NCBI GenBank assembly: GCA_963995525.1
Contig: OZ023205.1
Span: 57,054,043 to 57,118,042, forward strand
Source of the DNA: Escarpia spicata
Lineage: Eukaryota > Annelida > Polychaeta > Sabellida > Siboglinidae
Direction of reading: 5' to 3'
DNA: 64,000 nt
Of the stretch, positions 12,187-26,832 are shown in pieces. Every line of letters begins with the position of its first letter. The stretch's first letter is position 1. Made by a program: the position numbers and the translations under genes. The notes beneath the pieces are model-generated. The model did no database searches and had not been told where the DNA came from. It worked only from the letters and a program-made list of their open reading frames with translations.

Positions 12187-13824
12187 TCAGCAAGACCATC
12201 CTCAACATACTCATGGCCTTTACCCTCCCCATCAACATCCTCATCCTCTATGCTATCATCCTCAAAATCCTCCTCCTCACCATCCTCCATCATCTCGACA
12301 CCCTCCTCGTCTCTAGCCAGAGCCTCTTCTGTCTTAGTGCACGGATTACAGCAGCCCTCTTCGCCAGAGCATTTGCAGTGTGACGTGCACGAAAGGTGTT
12401 CTTTGTCGCAGCCATAAACCTCTGTGCTGCACTTCTTGCCTTGTGGTCTACTCTCACAATGAATCACGTCACACAGGTGTGGTGGACCTAGGTCATCCTG
12501 AGCTACAACAGAAGAGGGGACGCCATCCCGGATCTCCCACACACAGGTGGAGCTGGTTGGTCTGCCGCTTTCCTCAGCATTACCTGCAGTTGCACCTGCA
12601 ACACGTGCTGGAATAGGTTGGTGGATGTTGGTGGATGTAGGGCCTTGGCGTTGGGAATTTTCTTCTTCTTGGTGAAGAGTGTGAAGCAGGCAGACTCCAT
12701 GGATATCCCCGGTGGCTGACCATACAGAGCGATGAAGAAGGTTTTCGCCGTCTCCATCAGATCCGCCTGCGTGACAACCACTACCCCAAACACATCATCC
12801 AAACCTGGGAAGTCCCCAGTGAGCAAGGCGTTTAGTGCGTTGATCTTGCCTTTGGCATATGGATATGAGGTCGTGTCGCACCCGTTGAAGGTGTGCATGC
12901 CAAGCACCTGCAAACATTGTGGCCCTAGGTCAGCGCAGATGGCATTGATATCCAGCACTGTCCCATCCCACCGCTCCATCTGCACCTTGCACTCCAGCTC
13001 CTCCCGACACACCCAGTAGGACCAACACGTCTGTGTCGTCGCTAAGTACACGGATCACACTTTTTGCCAGAGTTGGGACCCTCAATGACATAGGAGATCA
13101 CGGCGATGGCCGCCTCATCATGACCAAACGCACCATCGTCACGAGTCTCCATCGTCACGTTCTCTTCTGCACTGAAGGTAGACAACACGCTCTCCAGGCT
13201 CCGCTTGTTGTTCTTGCTCTTCAGGATTGCATCTGTTTTTGGCAGAGGACTGGTGATGGAGAGCTCATAGATGAGGGTAACTTCACCAGCCCGCCGTATT
13301 CTCTCGTGATCCTTGGCAGATACATCTTGGTACTTGTTGGAGACAATGATTTTCTCAATACCTTCTGGATAGTGACATAGCCGACCCTGGATGGATGCGA
13401 TCAGATCTAAAGGATTGCCGCCGTGTGGCCACACGATACGGTGGACTAGCTGCTGAACGTCCACGATGACAATTTCCGCAGCAGTTGGCGAGATCTCGAG
13501 CACACTCAGGCGCTTGACCAGCCCCGATTTGTCAGCTTTGCGGAAACAGCCATGCTCGTCGATGAGCGATGGAGGCATTGCACACAGCTCGTAGTTGAAC
13601 AGAGGCCAAACATCCATCTGCCGTCGCTGACCAATCATCAAGAACCGGAGAAAAATGTTCTCAAGATAGATGACTGGCCTACCCTTGTTTCCCTTGCCCT
13701 GCTTGTTTGGAACATCCGTAGCCTTGATGGGACTATTGGCAGGGTCGTAGAACCCACCGGGAAGACTGGCGATGTACTTGCTCTCCATCTTTTCTCCAAG
13801 CACAATCGAATCAGCCACATTCAT
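12165..13824 (-). pseudogene. Transposon protein with PIN/XPG-like nuclease motifs and Cys-rich C-terminus, frameshifted
   Basis: Three overlapping frames together give one protein of about 550 residues. The first (13824-13042) begins MNVADSIVLGEKMESKY and holds the N-terminal region. A short second frame gives VIRVLSDDTDVLVLL near 13050-13010, an acidic strand like those of PIN/XPG nucleases. The third (to 12503) continues with WDGTVLDINAICADLGP and the hallmark HTFNGCDTTSYPYAKGK, comparable in position to the GCDY...G.GPK helix-hairpin-helix of FEN1/XPG. A last frame (12542-12165) has a cysteine cluster (CDVIHCES, KKCSTE, CTSHCKCSGEEGCCNPC) and an acidic tail. At least three frameshifts (near 13050, 13005 and 12540) make it non-functional unless they are sequencing errors. 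The domain reading is from motif order, not a search. Confidence 0.7.
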
Positions 13825-14283
13825 TTCAGCAGGAGGACGTTGAGGGTGGTCCTGCTGATCCTGGTTACCTGGGTGATGAGTGGGAGTAGATAAAAGGTGA
13901 AGATTATTAGGCGATATCTGCAGTTATTAAGATAGCGTAAACCTTACGCTTATAGCATAGGATTGTATAAAACTATCTTGACTTTCCTACATGATTACTT
14001 AACAAAGAAATATGAATGCCAACGTTAAAAATGATATTTGCACTATACACTACGTGTACCAGATGTGACTACGTGTTTCAAATATGACTGATTACTGTTT
14101 TTTCTCACGAACAAATGTATCATGTATTGTAGAATTATCCATGCATGTGCATGAATAAACTAAAATATAATTTAGTAGAAATTTCCATTCATTGTCCACC
14201 GAGAGGTCAAATTTGACCTTCACCTGACGTTTTGTCATCTGATCTTGACCTTGAACTGAAAACATAACATCACTAATGGATTC

Positions 14284-14521
14284 TACGCACCCCACCACCC
14301 CTTAAAAGAGGTACTATACATCATTATAGGACAGGTGTTTCTAAAGTAATTTTTTCAAGATATCGACAAGTCCTATCTTGGATTAATGCAAATTACCAGA
14401 GTTGCCCAAAGTTGCTGTTTGGACAACCAAGCTGTTTGTTCTAGGACCCCGTATGAGTACAAATCAACAAAAAGTTCATAGGATAGAACATTTCTAGGTT
14501 AACTAAATGACAAATGGACTA
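14284..14521 (-). repeat. Right TIR of the 2.6-kb transposon
   Basis: 238 bases, inverted copy of 11932-12186, ending GGACTA before the TAA duplication. Confidence 0.88.
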
Positions 14522-16734
14522 TAATGGTCGGGATTTAATATGTCGCACTTGGCTAACATGAACGAAAGGAAGTTAATTCCATCTGCCCCATTGGCGATCG
14601 CATAATGTTTTTATCCGTTTCATTTGCGAAAATGTGCGTTTCTCACTTTACCTTGGCTACATGTCACTAGGCAGAGACAGAGACGTCACAATTTCAAGTT
14701 GTGGGCCGCTTTAGAAGCAGGCGAAACATTGTTCGTTTTTTGCTGCATGTGTTCTCGGCGTCACATGCTTGTTTCATGATTGGAATACGCAGCTGATAAG
14801 CAAATTGCACGAGTTCATCGGTAAGTAGGCTAATTCCTCCTGTGCAGACTGCCCTGCCATAATTACGCGAAATTAATTATTACTGTTGGACAGAATCGAC
14901 TGTAGTTCGTAATTGACCACAACGTTCGGAGAAGTCGACATGCTGTTGCAGTAATGCACTGAATTACTGAAGTGAACACAGCATAGAGACCGCACCCAGG
15001 GGTTCCATGCTTTTGTGCCACTCCGTCTTGCCGTCACACCGGCTTCGAGCTTTGCGTTTTATATCAATAGTGTCGTTTAAAAAGGGTTAAATGTCCCCCA
15101 CATGGTGTGGCGCCACTCAATCACAAATTCCCCGAGAGCCCATCATTCTTTAATCGGTCTCTAGGGATAATACGTACGTCATGACTACGAAGGATAAGGG
15201 TTTGTGTGTGTGTGCGTGCGTGCGTGCGTGCGTGCGTGCGTGGGAATGAGTGTGGGTGTGTTGATACTAAGTCACGTGTGACACAAATTACGTAGGCGTG
15301 TTTGGTATGGTAACAAACTAACAATAATAGTTAAGTAGCAGCTACTATAGCCTCAAGTAGTTATACTCGACCCACTATATGGCTAATCTCTGTTTCATGA
15401 GTAGGCCAAGTGGTGTAATTTTGGCCAACCTTAAAAACGTCCGTGCACGGTACTTCCACTCTAGATTGATTTATCTAGATTGCCCGTTAAATCAACTGGA
15501 TTGGTTTCCCGTATGTGATCTTTTTTGGCAACCGAGCAGTGCGACGATGCATAGTTTTCTGTTTTTCTTTAATAAGAATTGCATAATGAGATGATATTAA
15601 AGACTTTGCACTGGTTGACAATAAATACTGGTTGATTGGCAATGCTTCGTCATGGACTAGAGAGAGACGGGGGGAGGGAGGGGAGGGACGGGGGATGGAG
15701 GAAATGAGGGAAGGAGAGAGGATTAACACAAGAAAGATGGTAACATAAAGAAAGAGATCGCTAGAAAGAGAAAGAAGAACATTAACACACAGAAACAGCC
15801 TAAGAACAACATTGACTATCATCGCGCCGAATGCACTGGCATTAAACGAGACCAGACAGATTTAAAGCTTGGAGTCTATATGTACGGATACGGCATGCGG
15901 ATGCGGCATGCGGCAAAACAATGAATATAGTGCCAGGTGGAAATTAACATAAGTAGTTCCAAACATGCATAGGCGGATGAGTTTTGTCGTGCGGATGCGA
16001 CTGCGGCAAATTTAATCGCTCCGTGTAGCGATTCGAATCGTATCCGCACACGAATCGGATAGGAAATTCCCAGTAGTGACGTCACTACAGAGGTATTCCC
16101 CATTCCGCTAGTGTTTCCTTACATCAAGACCATCGGTGCAGCGTGGCGTTCTAGGCTGTGTGTTAAGAGCGGCATGACAGGTGCACGTCGTTGTTAAAAG
16201 TTTAGCTCAACCTGTCAAAGGTTTGATTTAGTTTTTGACATAAATAACTGCCACGATTGATGTGAATTCTACCAATGGTCACTAGGGGTGTATATCATCA
16301 TTATTTTATTGACATAAGTACACGCTATTATCTTTTAGTTTATTGAAATAATGTTGTTGAATAGATCGTGTTTATATTGTCATATCAGTATGTGAACTTT
16401 GGAATTTAAATAGATCCTGTTTATCTGTGTAGTGTTTAAAATTAGCGCCAACTTCTGGCGTTCTTATATAGTGCATGTAGTGCAGCGCATCATGCCCGAT
16501 GTATCTGGTGTCTCCTGGTGTGTCACTCCTGATGCATTCGTTCGTTCGTTCGTTCGTTCTTTCGTTCGTTCGTCCATTCGTTCATTCATTCATCATCATT
16601 TTATTTGTAGATGGATTTTTTGACTTTAACAATTTTTTTTTAAATTTACCTTCTCTAGTCCAGACACCAAGCAAAGTAGATGTCATAGATGGGGATGGGA
16701 AATAGGTGATCGGAAGGTAGGGGCCTGGTGAGCG
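14522..16734. other. Intron 1, unique sequence with minor simple repeats
   Basis: No exon or element recognised. It contains a (GTGC)n run at about 15210-15241, a purine-rich stretch at 15659-15720, GCATGCGGAT repeats near 15890 and a (TTCG)n run at about 16535-16575. Confidence 0.5.

Positions 16735-18619
<1,885 letters not shown>

Positions 18620-18677
<58 letters not shown>
18620..18677. repeat. (TA)n microsatellite
   Basis: About 58 bases of perfect TA, self-complementary and likely to extrude. Confidence 0.97.
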
Positions 18678-18678
<1 letters not shown>

Positions 18679-19400
18679 CATTGCAAGTTCGCAAGTTCGC
18701 AAGTTCGCAGTTTGTTGCCGGGGACAACGTAATTGTAGTGACGAGCATTTGGCAGGAACTCTTTTAAGTCCCTCTATGCCCTAGTTGCATTCAGTTCACA
18801 GTCCTGATTGACTAGAAATTGAAGATGTGTCGTTGACATCTGAACAGTGTGGTTGCAAACTCTCCTGTGGCCCACCTGAATCGAGCCCAGTTTAATTAAT
18901 AACAAACACCTTTAGCGAAAGTAATTAGTCTTTGTGTTGGGTTGATGACGCTGGTGTATAATATGATTTTCATTGGGCTGGCGTTGGGCTGGTGTACTTA
19001 GGGAATAATATACCTTTTACTGTGATAAAAGCCAGGTAACACTTGACTGACATCAGCAAATAGTGTATCGTTCTCGTTATTTATTGACGAATTAACATTT
19101 GAATGAACCGTTTCACTTGCTACCTTTGTAAACATGTACTAGAGCGTTATATTTCAAGTTCGCAAGTGCGCATTAAGCTATGAGGCCTACTACCGGCACC
19201 AATTTAATTGCAGTAAGGAACCTTTTGCAGGAATTTCTTTAAATCTTAATTACAGTTATCTTTGCTGGATTTAATAGACTCTCCTGACTGCATTTAGAAG
19301 AACAAGCAAATTACGTATATTTGAAATTGAAAATGTGTCTGAATGATGTGGTTGTAAATTCTCATAAGCAGAAACGAGTCAAAATGAGGCTAACATGTAT
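18678..19400 (+). repeat. Diverged tandem duplication, about 470-bp spacing
   Basis: The block starting GCAAGTTCGCAAG at 18684 recurs at about 19158. Both copies share GCAGGAA..TCTTTTAA-like, TCCTGA, GAAATTGAAGATGTGTC and GTGTGGTTGCAAACTCTC (GATGTGGTTGTAAATTCTC) in order. The copies are clearly diverged. The first starts with three TTCGCAAG units next to the TA array. Confidence 0.55.
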
Positions 19401-20085
19401 TTTTGAGTTACAATAGATATAAAAGTGTTTATACTGATAATCTTGAGTCATTACCTTTACTAATAAGAATTTTTGGTCTTCTCGGTTTGATCCAACCTTA
19501 ATTAAATTCCTTTCGTGCAAGTAATTGGTCGTCTGCCACTTTTTTCAAATGACACGCGCGTTTAATGACCGCGCGATACCGTCAAGGAAATTAACTTCAC
19601 ACGTCTGGGTCTTGTCAACCGGACCAATATACGGACACATTTGCTACATTCTATTTCTGCTGGCTGTTGTCCAAATTTATACTACCGTGCATGGTATATC
19701 CTGCAAGATAATACAAGTTGTTGGAGTCGTGTAGGGTAGTGGAAGGCCGGGCAAGAGGAGCCAGCAGGTAAAAGGGAGCATCTTGAATAATTCGGACACA
19801 GTCCACATTTGGTGCAGTGCGTACTATATAAAGTGTGTCATCAATATTCTTTCAATGCACAACATTAATGATTTTATTTCAACACTCGCTTAAACTGTTA
19901 AACAAAAGTATGTCTTTCACAAATTATTTACCATTACGTATATAATTTGAAATAATAATTAACAAAATAAATACAGTAAATATGGTGTGATATGATACAA
20001 TTAAATGTGATGTGATATGGTACACAAAGCGAAACCGTCACTAGAAGTTAAATACGGCTTCGTATTATGGTTATTATATTAGCGT
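19401..20085. other. Intron 1, AT-rich unique sequence
   Basis: No element recognised; CAATTAAATGTGATGTGATATGG-type words near 20000 are low complexity. Confidence 0.45.
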
Positions 20086-20089
20086 GGGC

Positions 20090-20290
20090 AATAATCTTGG
20101 GTCCAATCGTGTTTTGCCTTTTTTTCTAAAACCTGATCAAATTCTTCAGCAAGATATTTATGTGCTAAATCTCTAACACATATTACTTCCAATTTCTGCA
20201 AACAAACTGTTACAAAAAGTTGTTTTGAGTGAAGTACTTATGGAAATATACCGGCGAAATCCAAATCTCGTCGAAGATGACTGCGTAAAA
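20090..20290 (+). repeat. Interspersed repeat shared with 39430-39600
   Basis: TAAATCTCTAACACATATT, CAAACAAACTGTTA, AAAAGTTGTTTTGAGTGAAG and GGCGAAATCCAAATCT all recur in the same order and orientation inside the element at 39100-39875. This is therefore a fragment of that family. Confidence 0.7.
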
Positions 20291-20728
20291 AATCGTGGGT
20301 CCTATCTACGCTGTGTATTATTGTTCGTGTGTCACGTGAAACAGTGTGAGACCAGGCAGTGCATTAAAATAGGCCAAGAGCGTTAGAACACGAGATTTCA
20401 GGGCCACGAATATTTTGACCTGCCCCGAATTTTCCGGTCTTGAGTATACGTGCAAATAACTGCCTTTGTGTTCCAACCCGTTCTTCACTGCCCAACAGAC
20501 ACGGACACATCTTCAGAATACATGCATATAACAACCCCTCCTTTAACGTCCTTTATCCATTTGATAAACACATACAATTACATTTTATCCGGTAGATGGC
20601 GACACGAACGTATTCAGGTAACAAAATATGTCAGCGGCTACAACCCTTTCAATAGTATGTGCTTCTAATATTAGCACTGCACCAACTTAAGTCTTCCTGT
20701 GACACACACGCACACTACACACGCACAC

Positions 20729-21079
<351 letters not shown>

Positions 21080-21084
21080 TAGTA

Positions 21085-22880
21085 TTGAATTGAATGAACG
21101 TTTATTCAACAACAACAACAACATAATACATGCACAGTATGGTTTGCTGCTGCTGCTGCTGCTGCTGAAAGGACATAGCTGAAGTCATAGACTTATGTGT
21201 TGCTATGCCCTACTCGAACTATGAAAACTGAATAAATACAACAGGAATTATAAATAAATCACAAAATAATATTTCTAGTTTTTTTAGTTCGTTGTTAATA
21301 ACAGTGCTTATTTCATCTGTGTTACTAGCGGAATAAAAAATGTTTGTATCATCAGCAAACAAAATAATGTCAAGCAATTTTGAGACTTCACACATGTCAT
21401 TTATGTACAGAATAAATAATAACGGGCTAAGGATTGAACCTTGCGGGACTCCACACTTGATTTCCTTTTGTTCTGAGTTACTGTTGTTATAGCATACATA
21501 TTGTCTACGGTTGGTTAAGTAGCTTTTTATCCTGGCCAGAGCCAGACCCCTGATTCCGTAGCATTGCAATTTACTTAGCAGTATGTTGTGGTCAACAGTG
21601 TCAAAGGCTTTTTTTAGGTCGATAAAGACCCCAATCGTGCTTTGGCATTTATCCATTGCGGATGTAATTTTTTCGACAAATTCTGTTAAAGCTAGTGAAG
21701 TTGAGTGATTACTTCTGAAGCCATACTGCCCATCTGTCAATATGTGTTGTGTTTCAATGAAAGACCTTAGCCTTTTGTTGAATATTTTTTCAAGTATTTT
21801 TGAAAATTGGGATAAGAGAGATATAGGTCTACAATTAGAAAACTGAAAACGATCTCCTGACTTAAATATAGGAATGACTTTTGCTAATTTCATATCATTT
21901 GGAAATGATCCGCTGATCAAAGATCTGTTAAAAATGTGGATTAGCGGTTGTACAATTTGCTTTATTACATGCTTAACTGTTTTCATGCTGATTTCATCAG
22001 GTCCGTATGAAGTTTTACTTTTGCATCCAGACACAATTTCGAGTACTTCTTGCTCAGTAACGGGGGACATATACATTGATTGTGATACAGTACGTTTTAC
22101 AAAGTCGGTTGGCTTTGTTCCCGGGCAGGGTTCTATGAGGTTGGATAATTTAGTACCTATATCGACGAAGAAATTGTTAAAATGATTAGCTATTTCTTTA
22201 TTTTCTAATACTACTATGTTATCGCCAACATGAAACTTTTTCAAATATGTGGTATCAGATTTTCTTTTACCTATTATGCTGTTAAGAGTTTTCCAAGTTG
22301 CCCTTATATTAGTCTTACAATCGTCGAGTTTTTTTCTGTAATATTTTTTCTTTTCTAGACGTAATAATTTTGTTAACTTATTTTTGTAATTTTTGTAGCG
22401 GATTTCTGTTAATTCTGTCCTATTTTTTAGAAACGCTAAGTACATGTTATTCTTCTTTATGCAAGCGTTTTTTAGCCCTCTTGATAACCAAGGTTTATCA
22501 TTCTTTTTTGTCTCTCCTGAATACGTTGTAGTTTTTACAGGACAGGCATCGTTATAAGTATTATTTAGTATTTGCATAAAGCGCGAGAATGCTAAATCAG
22601 GGTTTGACTCGTTCATTACAGTGTCCCAGTTTGCATAATTTAAATCGTGCTTAAATTTGTTTAATGAGTCCTCATCTAACGTTCTGTTATATTTATATGT
22701 TGGATCATCGTTAATAACCGCATAAGTGCTGTTGTCACACAGGACGAAAATTGGCATATGGTCTGTAGCATCGCTTAAAACAATGCCGCACATTTTGTTT
22801 CTACACAGTTCAGAACATAAAATGTTATCTATTATACTAGCAGTCGTGCTTGTTACTCGTGTGGGCCTGGTGATCAAGGG
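21085..22880 (-). pseudogene. CR1-like LINE ORF2: endonuclease tail and reverse transcriptase
   Basis: One open frame of 552 residues (22877-21219). It starts inside the apurinic endonuclease domain (TRVTSTTASIIDNIL, DATDHMPIFVL). A linker follows, then the reverse transcriptase with RPISLLSQFSKILEK, GQYGFRSNHST, FIDLKKAFDTVDH (first catalytic Asp), GVPQGSILSPLLF and ILFADDTNIFYS (catalytic Asp pair). The frame then leaves the expected sequence soon after NNELKKLEILF, and the usual thumb and C-terminal tail are missing. The 3' end has GAATAAACGTTCATTCAATTCAATAC next to the CA array. It is truncated at both ends, yet the catalytic core is intact and open, so the copy is young. Assigned to the CR1/L2 group by motif wording. 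Confidence 0.9.
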
Positions 22881-23070
22881 ATATAATCTATAGTATAAGA
22901 CTATAAGGGCTGTTTTTGTTGTACGTCATGGTTTGGCGTAGGATGAGACACATTAGTTACAACGGGTTCCTAAGACCAGGTCTTCTCTACATGTGTGGTC
23001 CACTATACGTTCTCCTAGCGCCAAAAATATTCTATAGCACCTTGGAGATGAGAGATCGGGTCGACTTAAA

Positions 23071-24150
23071 TTACGTATTCCCAAAAATATACGTCGGAAG
23101 CAAACGCTCGAAGTAACCAAACGCATATATAAAAGCGAACAAGCGAACAAAATAATTACGACATATCTGAGTTAAACCCACACAGCTGCGTCTATTTATG
23201 GACCCTTTATACATTTGCTCAACTAGTGCGTTGATCGCCATCCTCTTGCAGTGTCTATGTGTTGGCCACCTTCCTCCCATTACTGGCACAGTTTCTGAGA
23301 GAATAATCTGTTCGACTCTTATCTTCTTTAACTTCCTCACTAACTGTCTGTGCTTCTGTACTATCCCAGTTGTTCCATCCCTGTCAGCATTATTTGTCCC
23401 TACCTGTACTAGTATAGACACTCCCTTGCCATGCCCCAATACCTTCTCTACCTTTCAGTCACATGTTCTATCCTAGCCCCCGGCAAACAAACAATGACGT
23501 CCTCCCCTTCGCTTAGTGTCTTATCAGTCTTTTTCAGAATATAAAAACCAATAAACATCCTCTCTTTTCTCAATGCCCCCTCAATCACTGCCTCGGAGTA
23601 GCTCCTCCGGTTTGCATATGTCTGGTTGTAGTCTTGTTCCCTTGGCTTCTGCTCTCCTGTCACAATCCTGTCCGTTCCATTTTTTCCTGACGTTTCTCTT
23701 GTCATCTTTCCTCCTATCATCGTCCTTCCCAACTTCGCTTCTGTCACATTTACTCTCACTTTCTTTCTTCCCGTCATCTTTCCTCCCATTGCATTCCCAT
23801 CTCTCCTCTCCCGTCTCATTTCCCTCCTACCTCTTTCTCTACGGTCATTTTCTCCCCTGTCACCTTCACGCTTATCACATTTACTGCCGTCGATCCTCCA
23901 ATTTCTTCCCCTCCGATCACCTTCCCTCCCCTCAGTCTCCTTTTTTCATTCTTCTTGTCACTACTCTGCTCCTTCAGTCTCACAGTATTCCCAACTATGT
24001 CCCTGTCGTCTCTCTCCTTTCCACATTTCTCCTTGCTGATTCTCATCTCCATCCCCTTCACAATATCTACCAACCTAGCTACCTCCTTCTCCATACATTC
24101 CACCTTTCAACGCCCCCACGCACTGAAAGGTAAATCCTCTTCCTTGGTCT
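23071..24150 (-). pseudogene. CR1-like LINE ORF1 with SGNH-esterase domain, frameshifted
   Basis: Read on the minus strand, three adjoining frames (24103-23816, 23819-23448, 23439-23071) make one ORF1-like protein. It has a lysine-rich N-terminal region, then YADNRRSYSEAVIEG-like wording, then VIVCLPGARIEHVTER | VEKVLGHG, ILVQVGTNNADRDG and LSETVPVMGGRWPTHRHCKRMAINALVEQM. The VGTN block is the block III signature of SGNH/GDSL hydrolases, found in ORF1 of many CR1-clade LINEs. A one-base shift near 23447 separates the second and third frames. It lies just upstream (in element sense) of the ORF2 remnant and in the same orientation, so both may be one element that lost its endonuclease N-terminus. 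Confidence 0.75.
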
Positions 24151-24169
24151 CTGCCCATGACTTCCCACA

Positions 24170-24640
24170 GCCGGATAGGACAAAATACACGACAGGTTAT
24201 ACCAGTGGACAATACACAACAGGCTATACCAGTGGACAATACACGACAGGTTATACTCGTGAACAATACACGACAGCTTATTCCAGTGGACAATACACGA
24301 CAGGCTTTACCAGTGGATAATACACGACAGGCTATACCAGTGGACAATACACGACAGGTTATTCCAGTGGACAATACACGACAGGTTATTCCAGTGGACA
24401 ATACACGACAGGCTATACCAGTGGACGATACACGACAGGCTATTCCAGTGGCTTAAAGATGACAAACTATTCCAGTGGAGTATACGTGACATGCTACACC
24501 ATAAGTGACACACTTTACCAGTGCTCTATATGTGACATGCTATACAAGTGGACTATACATGATACACTCTACCAATGGACTTTACGTATACGTAATATGC
24601 TGTACCAACTGTATGTACGTGACATAAGCGTGTCTAGGGG
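24170..24640 (+). repeat. 27-bp minisatellite
   Basis: Units of CAATACACGACAGGTTATAC plus CAGTGGA, 27 bases long. About ten are well conserved (24170-24460), then increasingly diverged units run to 24640. Being nine codons long, the unit leaves several frames open; those frames are artefacts. Confidence 0.95.
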
Positions 24641-24860
24641 GCTGGGGGCACGTGCCCCATAGACCTTTGGAATTTGGCGTGCCCGTAGACCTGTTTAAAT
24701 GGGCCTAGGTGACCGTGCCCCCCGGCGAGATAGCGGAGAAGGTTAAGTAACGACGGCGCGGAAGCGAATAATTTTCCTCGGTTCGGCCACCAGTGGAGGT
24801 TTTTGTGCCCCACGCTCCTAGAATACCCTCTCTGGACAAGCCCCTGAATGACACGCAATG
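24641..24860. mobile_element. Unidentified insertion of about 220 bp in the minisatellite
   Basis: GC-rich sequence (GGGGGCTGGGGGCACGTGCC near 24640; GTGCCCCCCGGCGAGATAG at 24713) sits between diverged 27-bp units, which resume with CAGTGGATTATACATAAACATG at 24862-24950. The edges resemble each other in inverted sense (GTGTCTAGGGGG versus CAAGCCCCTGA) only weakly. Family unknown. Confidence 0.4.
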
Positions 24861-24950
24861 TCAGTGGATTATACATAAACATGCTATATCACTGGACCAC
24901 ACGTGATACGTTATAATAGTGCTCCACGTGACATGCTATACCAGCTTTCG

Positions 24951-25596
<646 letters not shown>

Positions 25597-26076
25597 TATA
25601 TATATATACACGGTTGGTAATTACCACGAGGTGTGATCTAGCTGTGAACCAACACGATGTGTCAATGAGGTGATGACGCACGTTGTCATTTTCTACCGCG
25701 AACTTTCAATTTAAATGTATTGGATGAGAAAGGGAGGGGAATGAAGCTTTAACCCCTCCGTCCTTTCAATGTCCGTCAGTGGTCGCAGCACTTATAATTT
25801 GATGGTACTACAATAACTTCCCCTCCGGTCCTTCATTTGAAATGTTGCATATGTCAACATTAGGATGTTTCAAAAACGTTTTTTTAAATGTCAGTTTGTT
25901 CAATCTTCATTTGGTTAATTCTGCCTGAAAACTAATATGTGCAACGTTACAGTTCTTATACAGATGTTTTAGAAGTCGTTCAACTCGTCCAAAGTGTACT
26001 CAAGGTTAACACTGGAGCTAGCCTATGGTTAGGGTTAGCGTTTTTGCGTACGTATACTTTCCAAAACAATATCAAA
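25597..26076. other. Intron 1, unique sequence
   Basis: Nothing recognised. Confidence 0.45.
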
Positions 26077-26084
26077 GTTTACTT

Positions 26085-26632
26085 ACTTAGACTTAGCGGC
26101 TCCCGCGGTTAGAGACGCATGAGGCTGTCAAAGCACGCCAACCAGATATGTCGCTTGCTAGTATTCTGACGTCGCTCCAGCTTTTGTTGACCAGCTGTGG
26201 GTCGCGGTCAGTTGTTTGGCGCCAGTTCATTATTGGTCGTCCCCTCTTTCTCTGGCCAGTTGGTATCCACCATAGCGCCTGTTGGGCAGGTCTAGTAGGT
26301 GGGAGCCTTGTGACATGGCCGAGCCTGCTATTTCATCTTCTGCAGATAGTAGATGATGCCAGAGGTTGTCCTAACCGTATCCGGACATCTATGTTCGTCG
26401 CATGGTCGCTGCAGTGTATGCCCAAGATCTTTCGCATTTAGTGTCGAATGCATCAATTTTGTTTTCTTGGCTTGTTTTTAGTTGCTATGTTTCACATCCG
26501 TTTAGGAGGGTTGGTATAACGTTTGAGTTATAAAAGCAGAGTTTAGATCTCAAGGAAAATTTATTGTTGTCCCAAATTTTCCTCAGACTGCTTTCTCAAC
26601 TCTGCAGTTTAGTTCATGGTCGATGATTCCTT
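26085..26632. repeat. Left copy of a 548-bp exact duplication flanking the gap
   Basis: As far as I can compare, base-for-base identical to 26833-27380 (offset 748). It stops exactly at the first N. Confidence 0.93.
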
Positions 26633-26832
26633 NNNNNNNNNNNNNNNNNNNNNNNNNNNNNNNNNNNNNNNNNNNNNNNNNNNNNNNNNNNNNNNNNNNN
26701 NNNNNNNNNNNNNNNNNNNNNNNNNNNNNNNNNNNNNNNNNNNNNNNNNNNNNNNNNNNNNNNNNNNNNNNNNNNNNNNNNNNNNNNNNNNNNNNNNNNN
26801 NNNNNNNNNNNNNNNNNNNNNNNNNNNNNNNN
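26633..26832. other. Assembly gap, 200 N
   Basis: Exactly 200 undetermined bases, the conventional size for a gap of unknown length. Confidence 0.99.

Larger units (their letters stand above)
11932..14521 (-). mobile_element. Complete 2.6-kb DNA transposon with long TIRs (Academ-like?), decayed
   Basis: Long terminal inverted repeats lie at 11932-12186 and 14284-14521. They match over nearly their whole length with scattered substitutions and indels, including words such as CTAGAAATGTTCTATCCTATGAAC and ACCTCTTTTAAGGGGTG. The termini read TAGTCCATTTG. The best target duplication is TAA (11929-11931 and 14522-14524); if the element starts one base later, ATAAT is an alternative. One interrupted minus-strand coding region occupies the space between the TIRs. 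The encoded protein and 3-bp duplication fit Academ-type elements as I know them, but the superfamily assignment is inference. A relative with the same terminal bases lies at 60701-63630. Confidence 0.85.

Noticed and set aside
24157..24456. Possible 9-residue repeat protein (DNTRQVIPV)
   Set aside because: The 27-bp unit is open in several frames and both strands; no promoter or splice context.
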